In this document: piece by piece, positions 10,043 through 19,008 of the stretch
How the letters are laid out: each line of letters starts with the position of its first letter
Position numbering within the stretch: position 1 is the first letter of the stretch
Source: an uncultured Colwellia sp.
Lineage (GTDB): Bacteria; Pseudomonadota; Gammaproteobacteria; Enterobacterales; Alteromonadaceae
Assembly (NCBI GenBank): GCA_913063325.1
Contig: CAJXYE010000005.1
Location: forward strand, 57,332 to 121,331
Length of the DNA stretch: 64,000 nt
Direction of reading: 5' to 3'
Notes under the pieces: generated by a model
The model's input: the letters and a program-made list of their open reading frames with translations, nothing else
What the model was told of the DNA's origin: nothing
Database searches by the model: none
Position numbers and translations under genes: made by a program

Positions 10043-10411
10043 ATGTATCAATCAAATATTATTGTTGACCATATAGTTAATTTCACTTCCCAGCGTGATA
10101 GAGAGGTATTGGCTATTAGTCTCCTAAAAAATATTAATAGTCTGCTGTTTTGCTCACAGACAGAAATAATTTCAATTAACAAAAAAGGAGATATTTCCTC
10201 GTATATATCCTGTGACAATAATCATTATGTTGTCAATGAACCTACTATTTTGATAGATGATAAGCTAATTAATGCTATTGAAATGACAAGCTATCTGATA
10301 TCTCCCATACCGACAAAGAAATCCACCTGTCATCAATATTTAAAAGCACTATTAAATATATGGGTAGTTGGCAGTATCGAAAAAGTATACCACTACTTAC
10401 ATACAAACTAG
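10043..10411 (+). CDS. small orphan protein, possibly a truncated GAF-type N-terminus of a c-di-GMP enzyme
   Basis: The 122-aa product has no catalytic motif. Its opening (IVNFTSQRDREVLAISLL) resembles the start of marine gammaproteobacterial GGDEF proteins, where a T-x-x-RDRE-x-L-x-x-SL helix leads into a GAF sensor domain. It then stops where a GAF domain would continue, so it may be a cut-down remnant or a stand-alone sensor fragment. This is recognition by pattern, not by search. It lies between the MCP and the GGDEF-EAL gene and is followed three bases later by another short ORF. Confidence 0.45.
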   Translation: MYQSNIIVDHIVNFTSQRDREVLAISLLKNINSLLFCSQTEIISINKKGDISSYISCDNNHYVVNEPTILIDDKLINAIEMTSYLISPIPTKKSTCHQYLKALLNIWVVGSIEKVYHYLHTN

Positions 10412-10414
10412 AGA

Positions 10415-10645
10415 ATGATATGTATGACTTATAAAGCTTGTTCTAATAAAGACAAACCCAGAAGGGATAATAAAAATATAGACTCGGTTAAATACCCTTT
10501 CGATGAAAAGTTAATACTAGATAATGACAATGTTGCAATAGTAACTCGTGAAACTGATAGTCATATCAGAATGGGGTTAGTGCGTAATACGACGGTCGAT
10601 ACCGAGGATACCATTCAAGCTGACAGTACTTTTGTCTGCAAGTAA
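10415..10645 (+). CDS. small hypothetical protein
   Basis: This 76-aa ORF begins 3 bp after the preceding stop. The product is hydrophilic, with no signal peptide, membrane segment or known motif. No clear ribosome binding site precedes the ATG at 10415; a second in-frame ATG is at 10424. It could be translationally coupled to the upstream small ORF or be a decayed continuation of it. I do not recognise it, and it may not be a real gene. Confidence 0.35.
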   Translation: MICMTYKACSNKDKPRRDNKNIDSVKYPFDEKLILDNDNVAIVTRETDSHIRMGLVRNTTVDTEDTIQADSTFVCK

Positions 10646-10681
10646 TTTATACGCTACTGTATTAGATTATATATTTCAGGA

Positions 10682-13600
10682 ATGTTTGTGAAAAAATTAT
10701 TTAACCCAGCTATTAATGTAATGAACAATCTAAGTTACCCTCGTAAGTTCATGTTACTTGGGGGACTTTCTCTCCTAGCATTATTGATTGTTTCAATTTC
10801 TTTAATCAGATATTTGTCAGGGTCAATCAATACAGCTAATTTGCAATTAGAAGGTATTCATCAGGCTCAAAAGACATCACGACTGATTCAATCACTACAA
10901 CAACATCGAGGGGTTTCTACGGCTGTTATTGCAGGTATTAATGAAAGAACAAATCATCTTCTATCTATTAATAAAAAAGTCATTGATACCCTCCAAGTAC
11001 TTAGTACTGACTTGCCATTAGAATTAAAGGAAATAGCAAAATGGTCTTCTATTATTCATCAGTGGGAATATTTAAATACTAAAGGGCTTACTTTAGATCT
11101 TGATGAGAGCTTTAATTTACATACAGAATTAATTAAAAATATCAATTCTTTACAGCTAACTGTGGCTGACTATTATTACTTGCTTGTAATGGATGATCTG
11201 GACTCATATTATCTAACAAATAGTTTTTTATTCACACTCCCCATCACATTAGAGTTACTTGGACAAGCACGTGCTATTGGTGTTTCATATTTAGTGAATA
11301 AAAGTCCAAAATATAAAAATTCCATAATAAAATCCTTATCGAATACCATCGTCCCATTAGGCGTGTTCAAAGAGAATATAAGCAAGGTTAAAAGGGAACT
11401 TATTTCGGACGGGGGAAGTATTTCAGCTCAAGCTCTCATTAAAATAATCGAGAAGCATAAAAAAGTCACCTTAGATGAAATTTTAGTTGATAAAACACTG
11501 TTAAGTTCTTTAACGTTTTATCATGATTCAACCTCCGTTATTGATGAAGGGTATGATCTTTTAGATAACTCACTTTATTTTACACTACAAAGCTTGCTTC
11601 ACAGTAGAGTGAATCAGGCAAACATTCAATTAATTTTGAATATCGGTTTTTCGTCAATGTTATTTATTATTGTACTTTATTTTATAATAGGGCTGTATTT
11701 CTCAACAATTAGAAGTATTAATTATTTAACTAAAGTGACGGGAAATTTTTACGGTGGTGACCTTGATGCACGTGTTACGCTTTATACCCGTGATGAACTA
11801 AATAATATAGCGATTGGATTTAATGAAATGGCTGAATCATTTCAAAATCTACTGATTGATAAAGAAGAAGTAAGCACAAGACTACGCGCTATTATTGATA
11901 ATTCACCAGTAGGAATTTGGTTTACAGGTACGGATGGTCGTTATCATTTCGTTAATAAAACATTTTGTAACTTAGCCGGAATAGAAGAAGAAGACATGCT
12001 CAATACACCCTCATATAAATTAGCCCCGTTACTGGGGGATGAGATGGCGAAGCATTGTTTAGAGTCAGATATAGCGGCCTTGGGGCAAGATACCCCTCAT
12101 ATTTCCTATGAAAAAATCCCTCGTTTAAATGCAAAGCCATACTTGCTTGAAATAACGAAAGTAAAATTGATGAACACACAGGGTGAAGTTATTGGTTTGA
12201 TAGGGATCAGTAACGATATAACAGATAAGCGGCAACAGGAAGATGATTTAAAACTCGCTGATATGGTATATCAAAATAGTTCTGAAGCGATGATGATTAC
12301 TAATGTTGAGAATAAGATTGTTGCTATTAACCCTGCTTTATCTGACATCACTGGTTATAGTGAAGATGAACTCATAGGGAAAGACCCTAAAATATTTAGT
12401 TCGGGTAAACAAAGTCATCAATTTTATCAATCAATGTGGGAAGAATTAAAACTAACAGGAAGCTGGCAAGGCGAGATTTGGAACACTAAAAAAAATGGAA
12501 CTGACTATACTGAATGGATTTCAATTAACACCATTTATGATGATTATGGCAAAGTTTTCAGACGAATTGCATTGTTTTCAGATATTACTGATAAGAAAGA
12601 AGCGGATGAACTGATATTAAGGCAAGCGAATTATGACAGCCTAACGAAACTGCCCAACCGAAGAATGTTTATTGATCGATTGGATCAAGAAATAAAAGTA
12701 TCACACCGGAAGAAACAAGAATTCGCTTTAATTTTTCTTGACCTAGATAACTTTAAAATAATTAATGACAGTATGGGTCATTCTTATGGTGACGCACTTC
12801 TTGTCGAAGTCGGGAAAAGAATCACTCATTGTGTTCGTGAAGCAGATACTGTTGCTCGAATAGGTGGTGATGAATTTACAATTATTTTGTCAGACTTATC
12901 GGATCTGTATAATGTTGAATCTATTTGCCATAAAATATTAACATCCTTAAACAAGCCTTATTATATATCTGAAATGCCGGCATATATATCAGCCAGTTTA
13001 GGCATAACAATCTATCCAAATGATGGTAACACTACTTTGGAGTTACTCAAAAATGCTGATCAAGCCATGTATCTTGCTAAGAGTCTCGGGCGTAATCGAT
13101 TTTGTTATTTTACCGCTTCAATGCAGGATAAAGCATTAAACCATTTAGCATTATTGAATGATTTACGTAAAGCCATTAGCTTGGACCAACTCACTGTATT
13201 TTATCAACCCATTGTTGAATTACGGACTGGTATTATTCGTAAAGCTGAAGCACTTTTGCGCTGGAAACATCCCGTGCGCGGCATGGTGAGTCCCGCAGAA
13301 TTTATACCTCTAGCAGAAGAGTCCGGCTTAATTGTAGAAATTGGTGATTGGGTATTTAAAGAAACAGTTCAACAGATTAAAAAATGTAAAAAACAGCTCG
13401 GTTTAGACATACAAATTAGTGTCAATAAGTCACCGGTACAATTTAGAGAAACAACTGTTCAATTAGATTGGCTAAGTTATCTTACCGAAAATGAATTATC
13501 AGGGGAAAGCATTGTTATTGAAATAACAGAGGGCCTGTTAATGGATAATAATACTAGAACCATGGAAAGACTTTCTCAGTTCAGGACTGCTGATATTGAA

Positions 13601-13954
13601 CTGTCTATGGATGATTTTGGAACAGGATATTCGTCATTATCGTACTTGAAAAAATTTAACCTTGATTATCTAAAAATAGATCAATCATTTACTAAGAATC
13701 TAGCCCTTGGGTCAGTAGATATGATTTTATCAGAAGCTATTATAACAATGGCTCAGAAGTTAGGGTTAAGAGTTATAGCTGAAGGTATCGAAACACAAGA
13801 ACAAATGAAGTTACTCATGGATTCCGGATGTGATTATGGTCAAGGCTATTACTTCTCAAGACCTATACCTGGAGATGAATTTATGCAGTTATTATCTCGA
13901 ACTAACCATGTGGCTGATTATGATTCTTTGTGTTTATACACTCACAAAATATAA
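10682..13954 (+). CDS. membrane GGDEF-EAL protein with NIT-like sensor, HAMP and two PAS domains
   Basis: This 1090-aa protein has TM1 (about 22-45), a periplasmic region beginning with LQQHRGVSTAVIAG (reminiscent of nitrate/nitrite-sensing NIT domains), TM2 (about 320-342), HAMP (about 343-395), two PAS domains (about 400-520 and 525-645), GGDEF (about 650-815) and EAL (about 830-1075). The GGDEF motif at 728-732 is intact, with an RxxD inhibitory site (READ, 719-722) exactly five residues before it. EAL at 856-858 and the downstream MDDFGTGYSSL and LKIDQSF motifs are also intact, so both synthesis and breakdown of c-di-GMP are possible. The AGGA site directly touches the ATG at 10682; GTG at 10688 has better spacing and may be the true start. 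Confidence 0.9.
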   Translation: MFVKKLFNPAINVMNNLSYPRKFMLLGGLSLLALLIVSISLIRYLSGSINTANLQLEGIHQAQKTSRLIQSLQQHRGVSTAVIAGINERTNHLLSINKKVIDTLQVLSTDLPLELKEIAKWSSIIHQWEYLNTKGLTLDLDESFNLHTELIKNINSLQLTVADYYYLLVMDDLDSYYLTNSFLFTLPITLELLGQARAIGVSYLVNKSPKYKNSIIKSLSNTIVPLGVFKENISKVKRELISDGGSISAQALIKIIEKHKKVTLDEILVDKTLLSSLTFYHDSTSVIDEGYDLLDNSLYFTLQSLLHSRVNQANIQLILNIGFSSMLFIIVLYFIIGLYFSTIRSINYLTKVTGNFYGGDLDARVTLYTRDELNNIAIGFNEMAESFQNLLIDKEEVSTRLRAIIDNSPVGIWFTGTDGRYHFVNKTFCNLAGIEEEDMLNTPSYKLAPLLGDEMAKHCLESDIAALGQDTPHISYEKIPRLNAKPYLLEITKVKLMNTQGEVIGLIGISNDITDKRQQEDDLKLADMVYQNSSEAMMITNVENKIVAINPALSDITGYSEDELIGKDPKIFSSGKQSHQFYQSMWEELKLTGSWQGEIWNTKKNGTDYTEWISINTIYDDYGKVFRRIALFSDITDKKEADELILRQANYDSLTKLPNRRMFIDRLDQEIKVSHRKKQEFALIFLDLDNFKIINDSMGHSYGDALLVEVGKRITHCVREADTVARIGGDEFTIILSDLSDLYNVESICHKILTSLNKPYYISEMPAYISASLGITIYPNDGNTTLELLKNADQAMYLAKSLGRNRFCYFTASMQDKALNHLALLNDLRKAISLDQLTVFYQPIVELRTGIIRKAEALLRWKHPVRGMVSPAEFIPLAEESGLIVEIGDWVFKETVQQIKKCKKQLGLDIQISVNKSPVQFRETTVQLDWLSYLTENELSGESIVIEITEGLLMDNNTRTMERLSQFRTADIELSMDDFGTGYSSLSYLKKFNLDYLKIDQSFTKNLALGSVDMILSEAIITMAQKLGLRVIAEGIETQEQMKLLMDSGCDYGQGYYFSRPIPGDEFMQLLSRTNHVADYDSLCLYTHKI

Positions 13955-14577
13955 CTGACTATGCGAGCTTGTATCCTTCAATAAATATAATCATTTATTG
14001 AGTGTTGAAAATTTTTTATTTTAATTTAGCTCTATAAGTAGAAGCGTATGTCTGCTGTGTGGACGTAGACCTGCCCCTTTTGACAACGATATTTATAATA
14101 CTCCGAACCAGTTAAGTATTATCGATTCCGGCTTTATTAAGGCCAGTTTTCGTATCTTTAGTGAGCATTCGGTAGAGTGATTTTGAGCAGCGATTAACGT
14201 ACTCCACTTTATTAGTGAAGCAGACGTTAGCATAACAACCTCTAGTGACAGCAATGCGCATAAAGTGTTCATAATTTCTTTGGCGCAATGTGCCCCGTAG
14301 TGAGATAGAAAGTTAATTTTTCATACCTATAATGCTTAACGAACGAATGTCCGCTTTCAGAGTTTTTAATCAAATTTGAGTATTATTTTTTCTAGTTTTA
14401 ATATTAAATTTATAAAAAACTTATTATCTAATTTAGAACAGCTTTGTCGGATAACTTGTCGCTAGATAAGCCAAGGCTAAGGTCTTCTTTCGTATCTTAG
14501 CTGCCAATATCATTTAGTGGTTAGTAGCCTCAAACATTATGCAAAATCACATTAGCTTTCATTAAAACTGTCGAAAA
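13955..14577. other. gene-poor spacer with a minus-strand remnant
   Basis: More than 600 bases lack a convincing gene. The only coherent stretch is the minus-strand open frame at 14112-14312 (see that entry). The rest is AT-rich with no clear hairpins. Together with 1413-2165 it brackets the signalling island. Confidence 0.4.
14112..14312 (-). pseudogene. possible gene remnant, unrecognised
   Basis: A 66-codon frame runs from just after a stop to TAA at 14112-14114, with natural-looking composition (NYEHFMRIAVTRGCYANVCF in the middle; SLYRMLTKDTKTG later). It lacks an N-terminal start; the first ATG lies about 17 codons in and would leave 49 residues. I do not recognise the family. It looks like the tail of a lost gene. 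Confidence 0.3.
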
Positions 14578-14874
14578 CTATATGTTTTTATTATTTAGCT
14601 TGAGTGGTGCGTTGTGCCTGTCAAACCAATGACATATTTGATTACCCCAATCGCAATATTTTTCTGATATAGAGTGACTAAATAACAATATTTCAGATTG
14701 AGATTGCTTCTTAAACATATTAAAGTGAGTTTCGTCTCGAATTTCCCAAGATATCGCTAGTACAAAGTAATCTAGTTCATCAGCCAAAAGGTGAATGGTT
14801 GTATAACTGATAGGTTCTTTTTGATATATTTCTATTAAATCATTTAGCGTAAATACTTTAGAAGGTTCATCCAT
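14578..14874 (-). CDS. small hypothetical protein
   Basis: This 98-aa soluble protein, rich in acidic and aromatic residues (HLLADELDYFVLAISWEIRD; CDWGNQICHWFDRHN), has no signal peptide, membrane segment or motif I can name. GAGATAAG precedes the ATG (minus strand), a reasonable ribosome site. It stands alone between two gene-poor spacers at the right side of the signalling island, so it is probably accessory. Function unknown. Confidence 0.5.
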   Translation of the reverse strand: MDEPSKVFTLNDLIEIYQKEPISYTTIHLLADELDYFVLAISWEIRDETHFNMFKKQSQSEILLFSHSISEKYCDWGNQICHWFDRHNAPLKLNNKNI

Positions 14875-15235
14875 GTCTTATCTCTCCATAATAACTACAA
14901 CATAAAAGATAGTTTCTGATTGATAATAAATCAAAACAATTGATGAGTTTAGTGCTTTTCACTAAACTGAGTGGAACGGTTACAGTTACCAATTCGAGAC
15001 ATTAAGTATCATCTAAAAAAGAAATGACTCGATTAGATTACATATCGACACTACTATAAAGATAAATATGTATGTAAAAGGAAGTTACATTTTATATATT
15101 TATTCTGCTGTATACTCAAAATTTTTGAATGTAAAATACGTATGTCGAAAAGAAGGGGGTTTTGGAATAAATCATTGATATATATAGCACCTCACTCACT
15201 CACTCACTACAACATACAAATTTCAGCTCTTTATA
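14875..15235. other. AT-rich spacer at the comM breakpoint, with tetranucleotide repeat
   Basis: No gene was found. A (CTCA) microsatellite of four and a half units lies at 15191-15208, about 28 bp before the point where comM homology begins. The sequence has no resemblance to the expected upstream part of comM, which should carry Walker A and B motifs. Confidence 0.5.
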
Positions 15236-15829
15236 AATGCGTTAGACGTATTACGTGAACCAATGGAATCGGGCGAAGTCACTATTTCTCGAGCTTTGCA
15301 CAAACAATGTTTTCCGGCACGCTTTCAACTGATTGCCGCGATGAATCCGAGCCCTACAGGTTTTTATAACGATCAGCGCAGTACGCCAGAGCAAGTTTTG
15401 CGTTACCTAAATCGTTTATCTGGACCATTTCTTGACCGAATTGATATTCAAGTTGAAGTGGCACGTTTGCCTAGAGGCACTTGGGCGAAGAGTAATCAAA
15501 AAGTTGAGTCAAGCGCGCAAGTACAACAACGAGTGCAAGTTTGTCGGATTATTCAGTTAAAAAGACAGGGCATAGCCAACGCACATATCAGCAGTAGCGA
15601 ATTGAAAAGCCACTGTAGTTTAAGTGCTGAAGAGAATGAATTTTTAGAGCTTGCCGTGGAAAAATTAGGGCTATCAACCCGCGCACACCATAAGATTTTA
15701 AAAATAGCTCGTACGCTCGCCGATATGGAGAATTCAACAAATATTGGTCATAAGCATTTAGTGGAGGCCTTATCTTATCGAGCTATGGACAGGTTATTAC
15801 GCCACTTAATGAATGCTGTGGCGGTCTAA
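15236..15829 (+). pseudogene. comM: 5'-truncated comM (YifB, AAA+ Mg-chelatase-like helicase)
   Basis: The readable frame starts at about 15236 (NALDVLREPMESGEV) and runs to the normal C-terminus (ALSYRAMDRLLRHL). ComM is normally about 500 aa; only the last 197 or so remain. Preserved parts are the sensor region (AAMNPSPTGFY), the RYLNRLSGPFLDRIDI stretch and the C-terminal helical domain. The N-terminal domain and the Walker A and B motifs are gone. The first ATG in frame (15263) would give 188 aa. ComM promotes branch migration in natural transformation, so this copy should be inactive. The core neighbours ilvY and ilvC follow it, which places the breakpoint at the edge of the ancestral chromosome. 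Homologous residues are seen; loss by insertion or deletion is inferred. Confidence 0.85.
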
Positions 15830-15843
15830 TTGTCCTGCATAAA

Positions 15844-16722
15844 TTAAGTAATCGAGGCAAAAAATGCTTTAATCAAAGGTTGAGCTTTTGTTTGATTCAA
15901 ACAACAAACACCTAATTCAAAAGGTTCAATGTCACCAATGTTTTCGAGGTTACGAACCCTATCTTTTACCGGACTATTATCCACTACCACTTGCGGAACT
16001 ATGCCGACACCACACCCTAAAGCAACCATACTTACCAAAGCTTCGTGACCAGAAACCGTCGCGTAGATAGTGGGTTTTCCTTGTTGTTTTTTTCGATACC
16101 AAAGCTCGAATCGTTTTCGAGCAGCACCATGCTCAGGCAGAATTATTGGAATCTCAGACCAAGTTAACACTTTTTCACTGAGTTGCTGTTGCACCTTGCA
16201 AGTCATGGTTGGAGCGATCACCGCCAAGGCAATGGTATCTAAATGATGAAAGTAAACACTGCGTGGCAAATGCTCAGGAGATGCGGCGATAGCAAAATCA
16301 ACGGATTGATTTTGTACTTGTTCAAGGGCATCTGCGGCATCACCTGTGGTGAGCATAATTTCTACTAGCGGGTGGCGTACCCTAAAGCGTTCTAACAAAG
16401 GGGGGAGGTGACTGTAAGCGGCTGTTACTGAACAATAAATACGTAACTTCCCAGTTAATTCAGTTTGCTTTTGGTCAAGGGACTGTTTGAAAGTGTGCCA
16501 TTGTTCAAGCTGCTGCTCAGCATAAATTTTGAATTTTTTACCAATATCAGTTAATACCACGGTTCGATTATCACGATGTAATAACTCTCCGCCGACTTCA
16601 TCTTCAAGCCTTTGAATGGCTCTACTCAGTGTTGATGGGCTGATGTGATGTGCTTGCGCAGTTTTGCCAAAGTGCAATGTTTGGCTCAAGTGAGCAAACA
16701 TTGACAGTGCTTTTTGATCCAT
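15844..16722 (-). CDS. ilvY: LysR-type regulator IlvY
   Basis: This 292-aa LysR-family protein has an N-terminal HTH (about 2-60; LHFGKTAQAHHISPSTLSRA, then IQRLEDEVGGELLHRDNRT) and a substrate-binding domain (about 92-290). The divergent position next to ilvC is the classical ilvY-ilvC arrangement, in which IlvY activates ilvC on binding acetolactate or acetohydroxybutyrate. The intergenic region contains GTTGC/GCAAC repeats suited to this regulator. Its stop lies 15 bp after the truncated comM, tail to tail. The assignment rests on family features plus gene context. Confidence 0.93.
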   Translation of the reverse strand: MDQKALSMFAHLSQTLHFGKTAQAHHISPSTLSRAIQRLEDEVGGELLHRDNRTVVLTDIGKKFKIYAEQQLEQWHTFKQSLDQKQTELTGKLRIYCSVTAAYSHLPPLLERFRVRHPLVEIMLTTGDAADALEQVQNQSVDFAIAASPEHLPRSVYFHHLDTIALAVIAPTMTCKVQQQLSEKVLTWSEIPIILPEHGAARKRFELWYRKKQQGKPTIYATVSGHEALVSMVALGCGVGIVPQVVVDNSPVKDRVRNLENIGDIEPFELGVCCLNQTKAQPLIKAFFASIT

Positions 16723-16756
16723 AACTTATTGCCCTGGTGTTGAGGTTTATTATTGT

Positions 16757-16811
16757 GTTGCAAAAAACGCAACGCGATAGTGCGAATATATCACTTTTTG
16801 CAACGTGATAT
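16757..16811. promoter_or_regulatory. IlvY operator-like inverted repeats between ilvY and ilvC
   Basis: GTTGC (16757-16761) and GCAAC (16769-16773) form an inverted repeat around seven bases, a LysR-type T-N11-A site. A second dyad, ATATCAC (16788-16794) and GTGATAT (16805-16811), encloses another TTGCAAC half-site. Two tandem operators match the arrangement known for IlvY in E. coli. IlvY binding here is inferred from position. Confidence 0.65.
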
Positions 16812-16901
16812 CTAGGGTAAGGTGATTACATTGAAAAAATCATTGAAAAGCACTGCTAGACAGCTAATTCAATTAATACGTCAGAAATTATAGGAAAGTC
16901 C

Positions 16902-18383
16902 ATGAGCAATTATTTTAATACTTTAAGTTTACGTGAAAAATTAGGCCAATTAGGCCAGTGTCGTTTTATGAAACGTGAAGAGTTCAGCGATGGCTGTAAC
17001 TTCATTAAAGATTGGAACATTGTTATCGTTGGTTGTGGTGCTCAAGGTTTAAACCAAGGTTTGAACATGCGTGATTCAGGTCTAAATATTTCTTATGCCT
17101 TACGTGATGGTGCAATTAGCGAAAAACGTCAATCATGGCAGTGGGCTACAGAAAATGGTTTTACTGTTGGCAACTACGCAGACTTAATTCCTCAAGCCGA
17201 TTTAGTTTTAAACTTAACACCTGATAAACAACATACTTCAGCTGTAACAGCGGTAATGCCGTTGATGAAGCAAGGTGCAACGCTTTCTTACTCACATGGT
17301 TTCAACATCGTTGAAGAAGGCATGCAAATTCGTCCTGATATCACGGTTGTTATGGTTGCACCTAAATGTCCTGGTACGGAAGTACGTGAAGAATACAAAC
17401 GTGGTTTTGGTGTGCCAACACTTATCGCGGTTCACCCTGAAAATGATCCACAAGGTAACGGTTTAGCTATTGCTAAAGCCTACGCTAGTGCTACTGGTGG
17501 TGATAGAGCGGGTGTTTTACAGTCTTCATTCATCGCTGAAGTTAAGTCTGACTTAATGGGTGAGCAAACTATTCTTTGTGGTATGTTGCAAACGGCTGCA
17601 GTTTTGGGTCACAAGCAATTAATCGCTCAAGGTATGGACGCAGCTTACGCACGTAAATTATTACAATATGGCTTAGAGACAACTACTGAAGGTCTTAAAC
17701 ATGGCGGCATCACTAATATGATGGACCGTTTATCAAATCCAGCGAAAATTAAAGCGTTTGATATGTCAGAAGAGCTTAAAGTTATTTTACGTCCATTATT
17801 TGAAAAACATATGGATGACATCATTGAAGGTCGTTTCTCTGAAACTATGATGGCTGATTGGGCAAATGATGATATTAACTTATTAACATGGCGCGCAGAA
17901 ACAGCTGAATCAACGTTTGAATTAGCAGCAGATTGTGAAACTGAAATTACCGAACAAGAATATTACGATAAAGGCATCTTCGTTGTTGCCATGATCAAAG
18001 CAGGTGTTGAGCTAGCATTTGAAGCTATGGTTGCTGCTGGCATTATTGAAGAGTCTGCTTATTATGAGTCACTTCATGAAACACCTTTAATTGCTAACTG
18101 TATTGCTCGTAATAAGTTATACGAAATGAATGTAGTAATTTCAGATACTGCAGAATACGGTAACTACTTATTTACTCATGCAGCGGTACCTCTTCTTGAA
18201 GAATACACAGCTAACTTAACATTAGAGCAATTAGGCGAAGGCCTAAAAGAAAGTTCAAATAATGTTGATAACGCCCGTTTAATCGAAGTAAACGAAGCAA
18301 TTCGCAGTCACGGTGTTGAAGTGATTGGTAAAGAACTTCGTGGTTATATGACCGATATGCAAAAAATTGCTAGCGCAAAGTAA
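16902..18383 (+). CDS. ilvC: ketol-acid reductoisomerase, class II
   Basis: This enzyme converts acetolactate or acetohydroxybutyrate to dihydroxy acids with NADPH and Mg2+ in valine, leucine and isoleucine synthesis. The 493-aa length marks the long class II form (E. coli type), with a duplicated C-terminal domain. Visible features are the Rossmann motif [11 protein letters not shown] (about 46-56), [20 protein letters not shown] and the metal-binding acidic residues of the knotted domain ([13 protein letters not shown]). AGGAAAG lies at good distance from the ATG. A terminator follows at 18423. It is divergent from ilvY and probably IlvY-controlled. Confidence 0.97.
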   Translation: MSNYFNTLSLREKLGQLGQCRFMKREEFSDGCNFIKDWNIVIVGCGAQGLNQGLNMRDSGLNISYALRDGAISEKRQSWQWATENGFTVGNYADLIPQADLVLNLTPDKQHTSAVTAVMPLMKQGATLSYSHGFNIVEEGMQIRPDITVVMVAPKCPGTEVREEYKRGFGVPTLIAVHPENDPQGNGLAIAKAYASATGGDRAGVLQSSFIAEVKSDLMGEQTILCGMLQTAAVLGHKQLIAQGMDAAYARKLLQYGLETTTEGLKHGGITNMMDRLSNPAKIKAFDMSEELKVILRPLFEKHMDDIIEGRFSETMMADWANDDINLLTWRAETAESTFELAADCETEITEQEYYDKGIFVVAMIKAGVELAFEAMVAAGIIEESAYYESLHETPLIANCIARNKLYEMNVVISDTAEYGNYLFTHAAVPLLEEYTANLTLEQLGEGLKESSNNVDNARLIEVNEAIRSHGVEVIGKELRGYMTDMQKIASAK

Positions 18384-18422
18384 TATTCACCCCCTTGCAT
18401 TAAAGCGGGTTAGTAAATAAAG

Positions 18423-18455
18423 CGACATTTGAGTTTAGTTCGATGTCGTTTTTTT
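18423..18455 (+). terminator. rho-independent terminator after ilvC
   Basis: CGACAT (18423-18428) pairs with ATGTCG (18443-18448) and is followed by seven T residues. It lies 40 bp after the ilvC stop. Confidence 0.75.
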
Positions 18456-18507
18456 ATGTCTAAATACTTATAACTAATTATTAATAAAATTTAAAAGGAA
18501 ACACCCT

Positions 18508-18822
18508 ATGTCTGATTTTAAAGAAGTCACTATCAGTAGAGCTGCCAATGTATATTTTGATGGTAAAGTTACCAGTCGCACTATTACGTTTAAAGATGGA
18601 AGTTTTAAAACGCTTGGTATTATGCAAGCGGGTGACTATACCTTTGGCACCAAAGAAGCTGAGTTAATGGAAATCACTGCAGGTGAATGTGAAATTTTAC
18701 TTAGCGGTGAAACCGAGTGGCAAAGCATTAGCGGTGGACAATCGTTTAACGTAGATGGCGATAGCTCTTTTGAAATAAAAGCTAAAACCATTATTGATTA
18801 TTGTTGTACTTATATAAGTTAA
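18508..18822 (+). CDS. ppnP: pyrimidine/purine nucleoside phosphorylase PpnP
   Basis: This 104-aa single-domain cupin belongs to the PpnP (YaiE, DUF1255) family, which phosphorolyses a wide range of nucleosides to free base and ribose-1-phosphate. Recognisable blocks are VYFDGKVTSRTITF, DGSFKTLGIMQAGDYTFGTK, MEITAGECEILL and the C-terminal FEIKAKTIIDYCC. Length is typical of the family. AAAGGAAA precedes the ATG. It is a monocistronic unit between the ilvC terminator and its own terminator at 18845. Confidence 0.93.
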   Translation: MSDFKEVTISRAANVYFDGKVTSRTITFKDGSFKTLGIMQAGDYTFGTKEAELMEITAGECEILLSGETEWQSISGGQSFNVDGDSSFEIKAKTIIDYCCTYIS

Positions 18823-18844
18823 GTAGAAATCCATTTATTAGAAT

Positions 18845-18880
18845 AAGCCTGTACCCCTTTAATTTACAGGCTTTAATAAA
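18845..18880 (+). terminator. terminator hairpin after ppnP
   Basis: AAGCCTGTA (18845-18853) pairs with TACAGGCTT (18865-18873); the trailing sequence is AT-rich with only short T runs. Confidence 0.55.
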
Positions 18881-19008
18881 ATTTAATCAACACAAGGTAC
18901 ATATTTAATATTATTTAATTAGCAAGTTTAGAGGCTAGATGTTTCATTAGTGGCAGAACCACAATGACTTACTACAACAGCTATTACCTAGATAGGAATT
19001 AAATAATA

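Noticed and set aside
15191..15208. CTCA repeats considered as a CRISPR or contingency locus
   Set aside because: Units are 4 bp without spacers and lie outside any intact gene.
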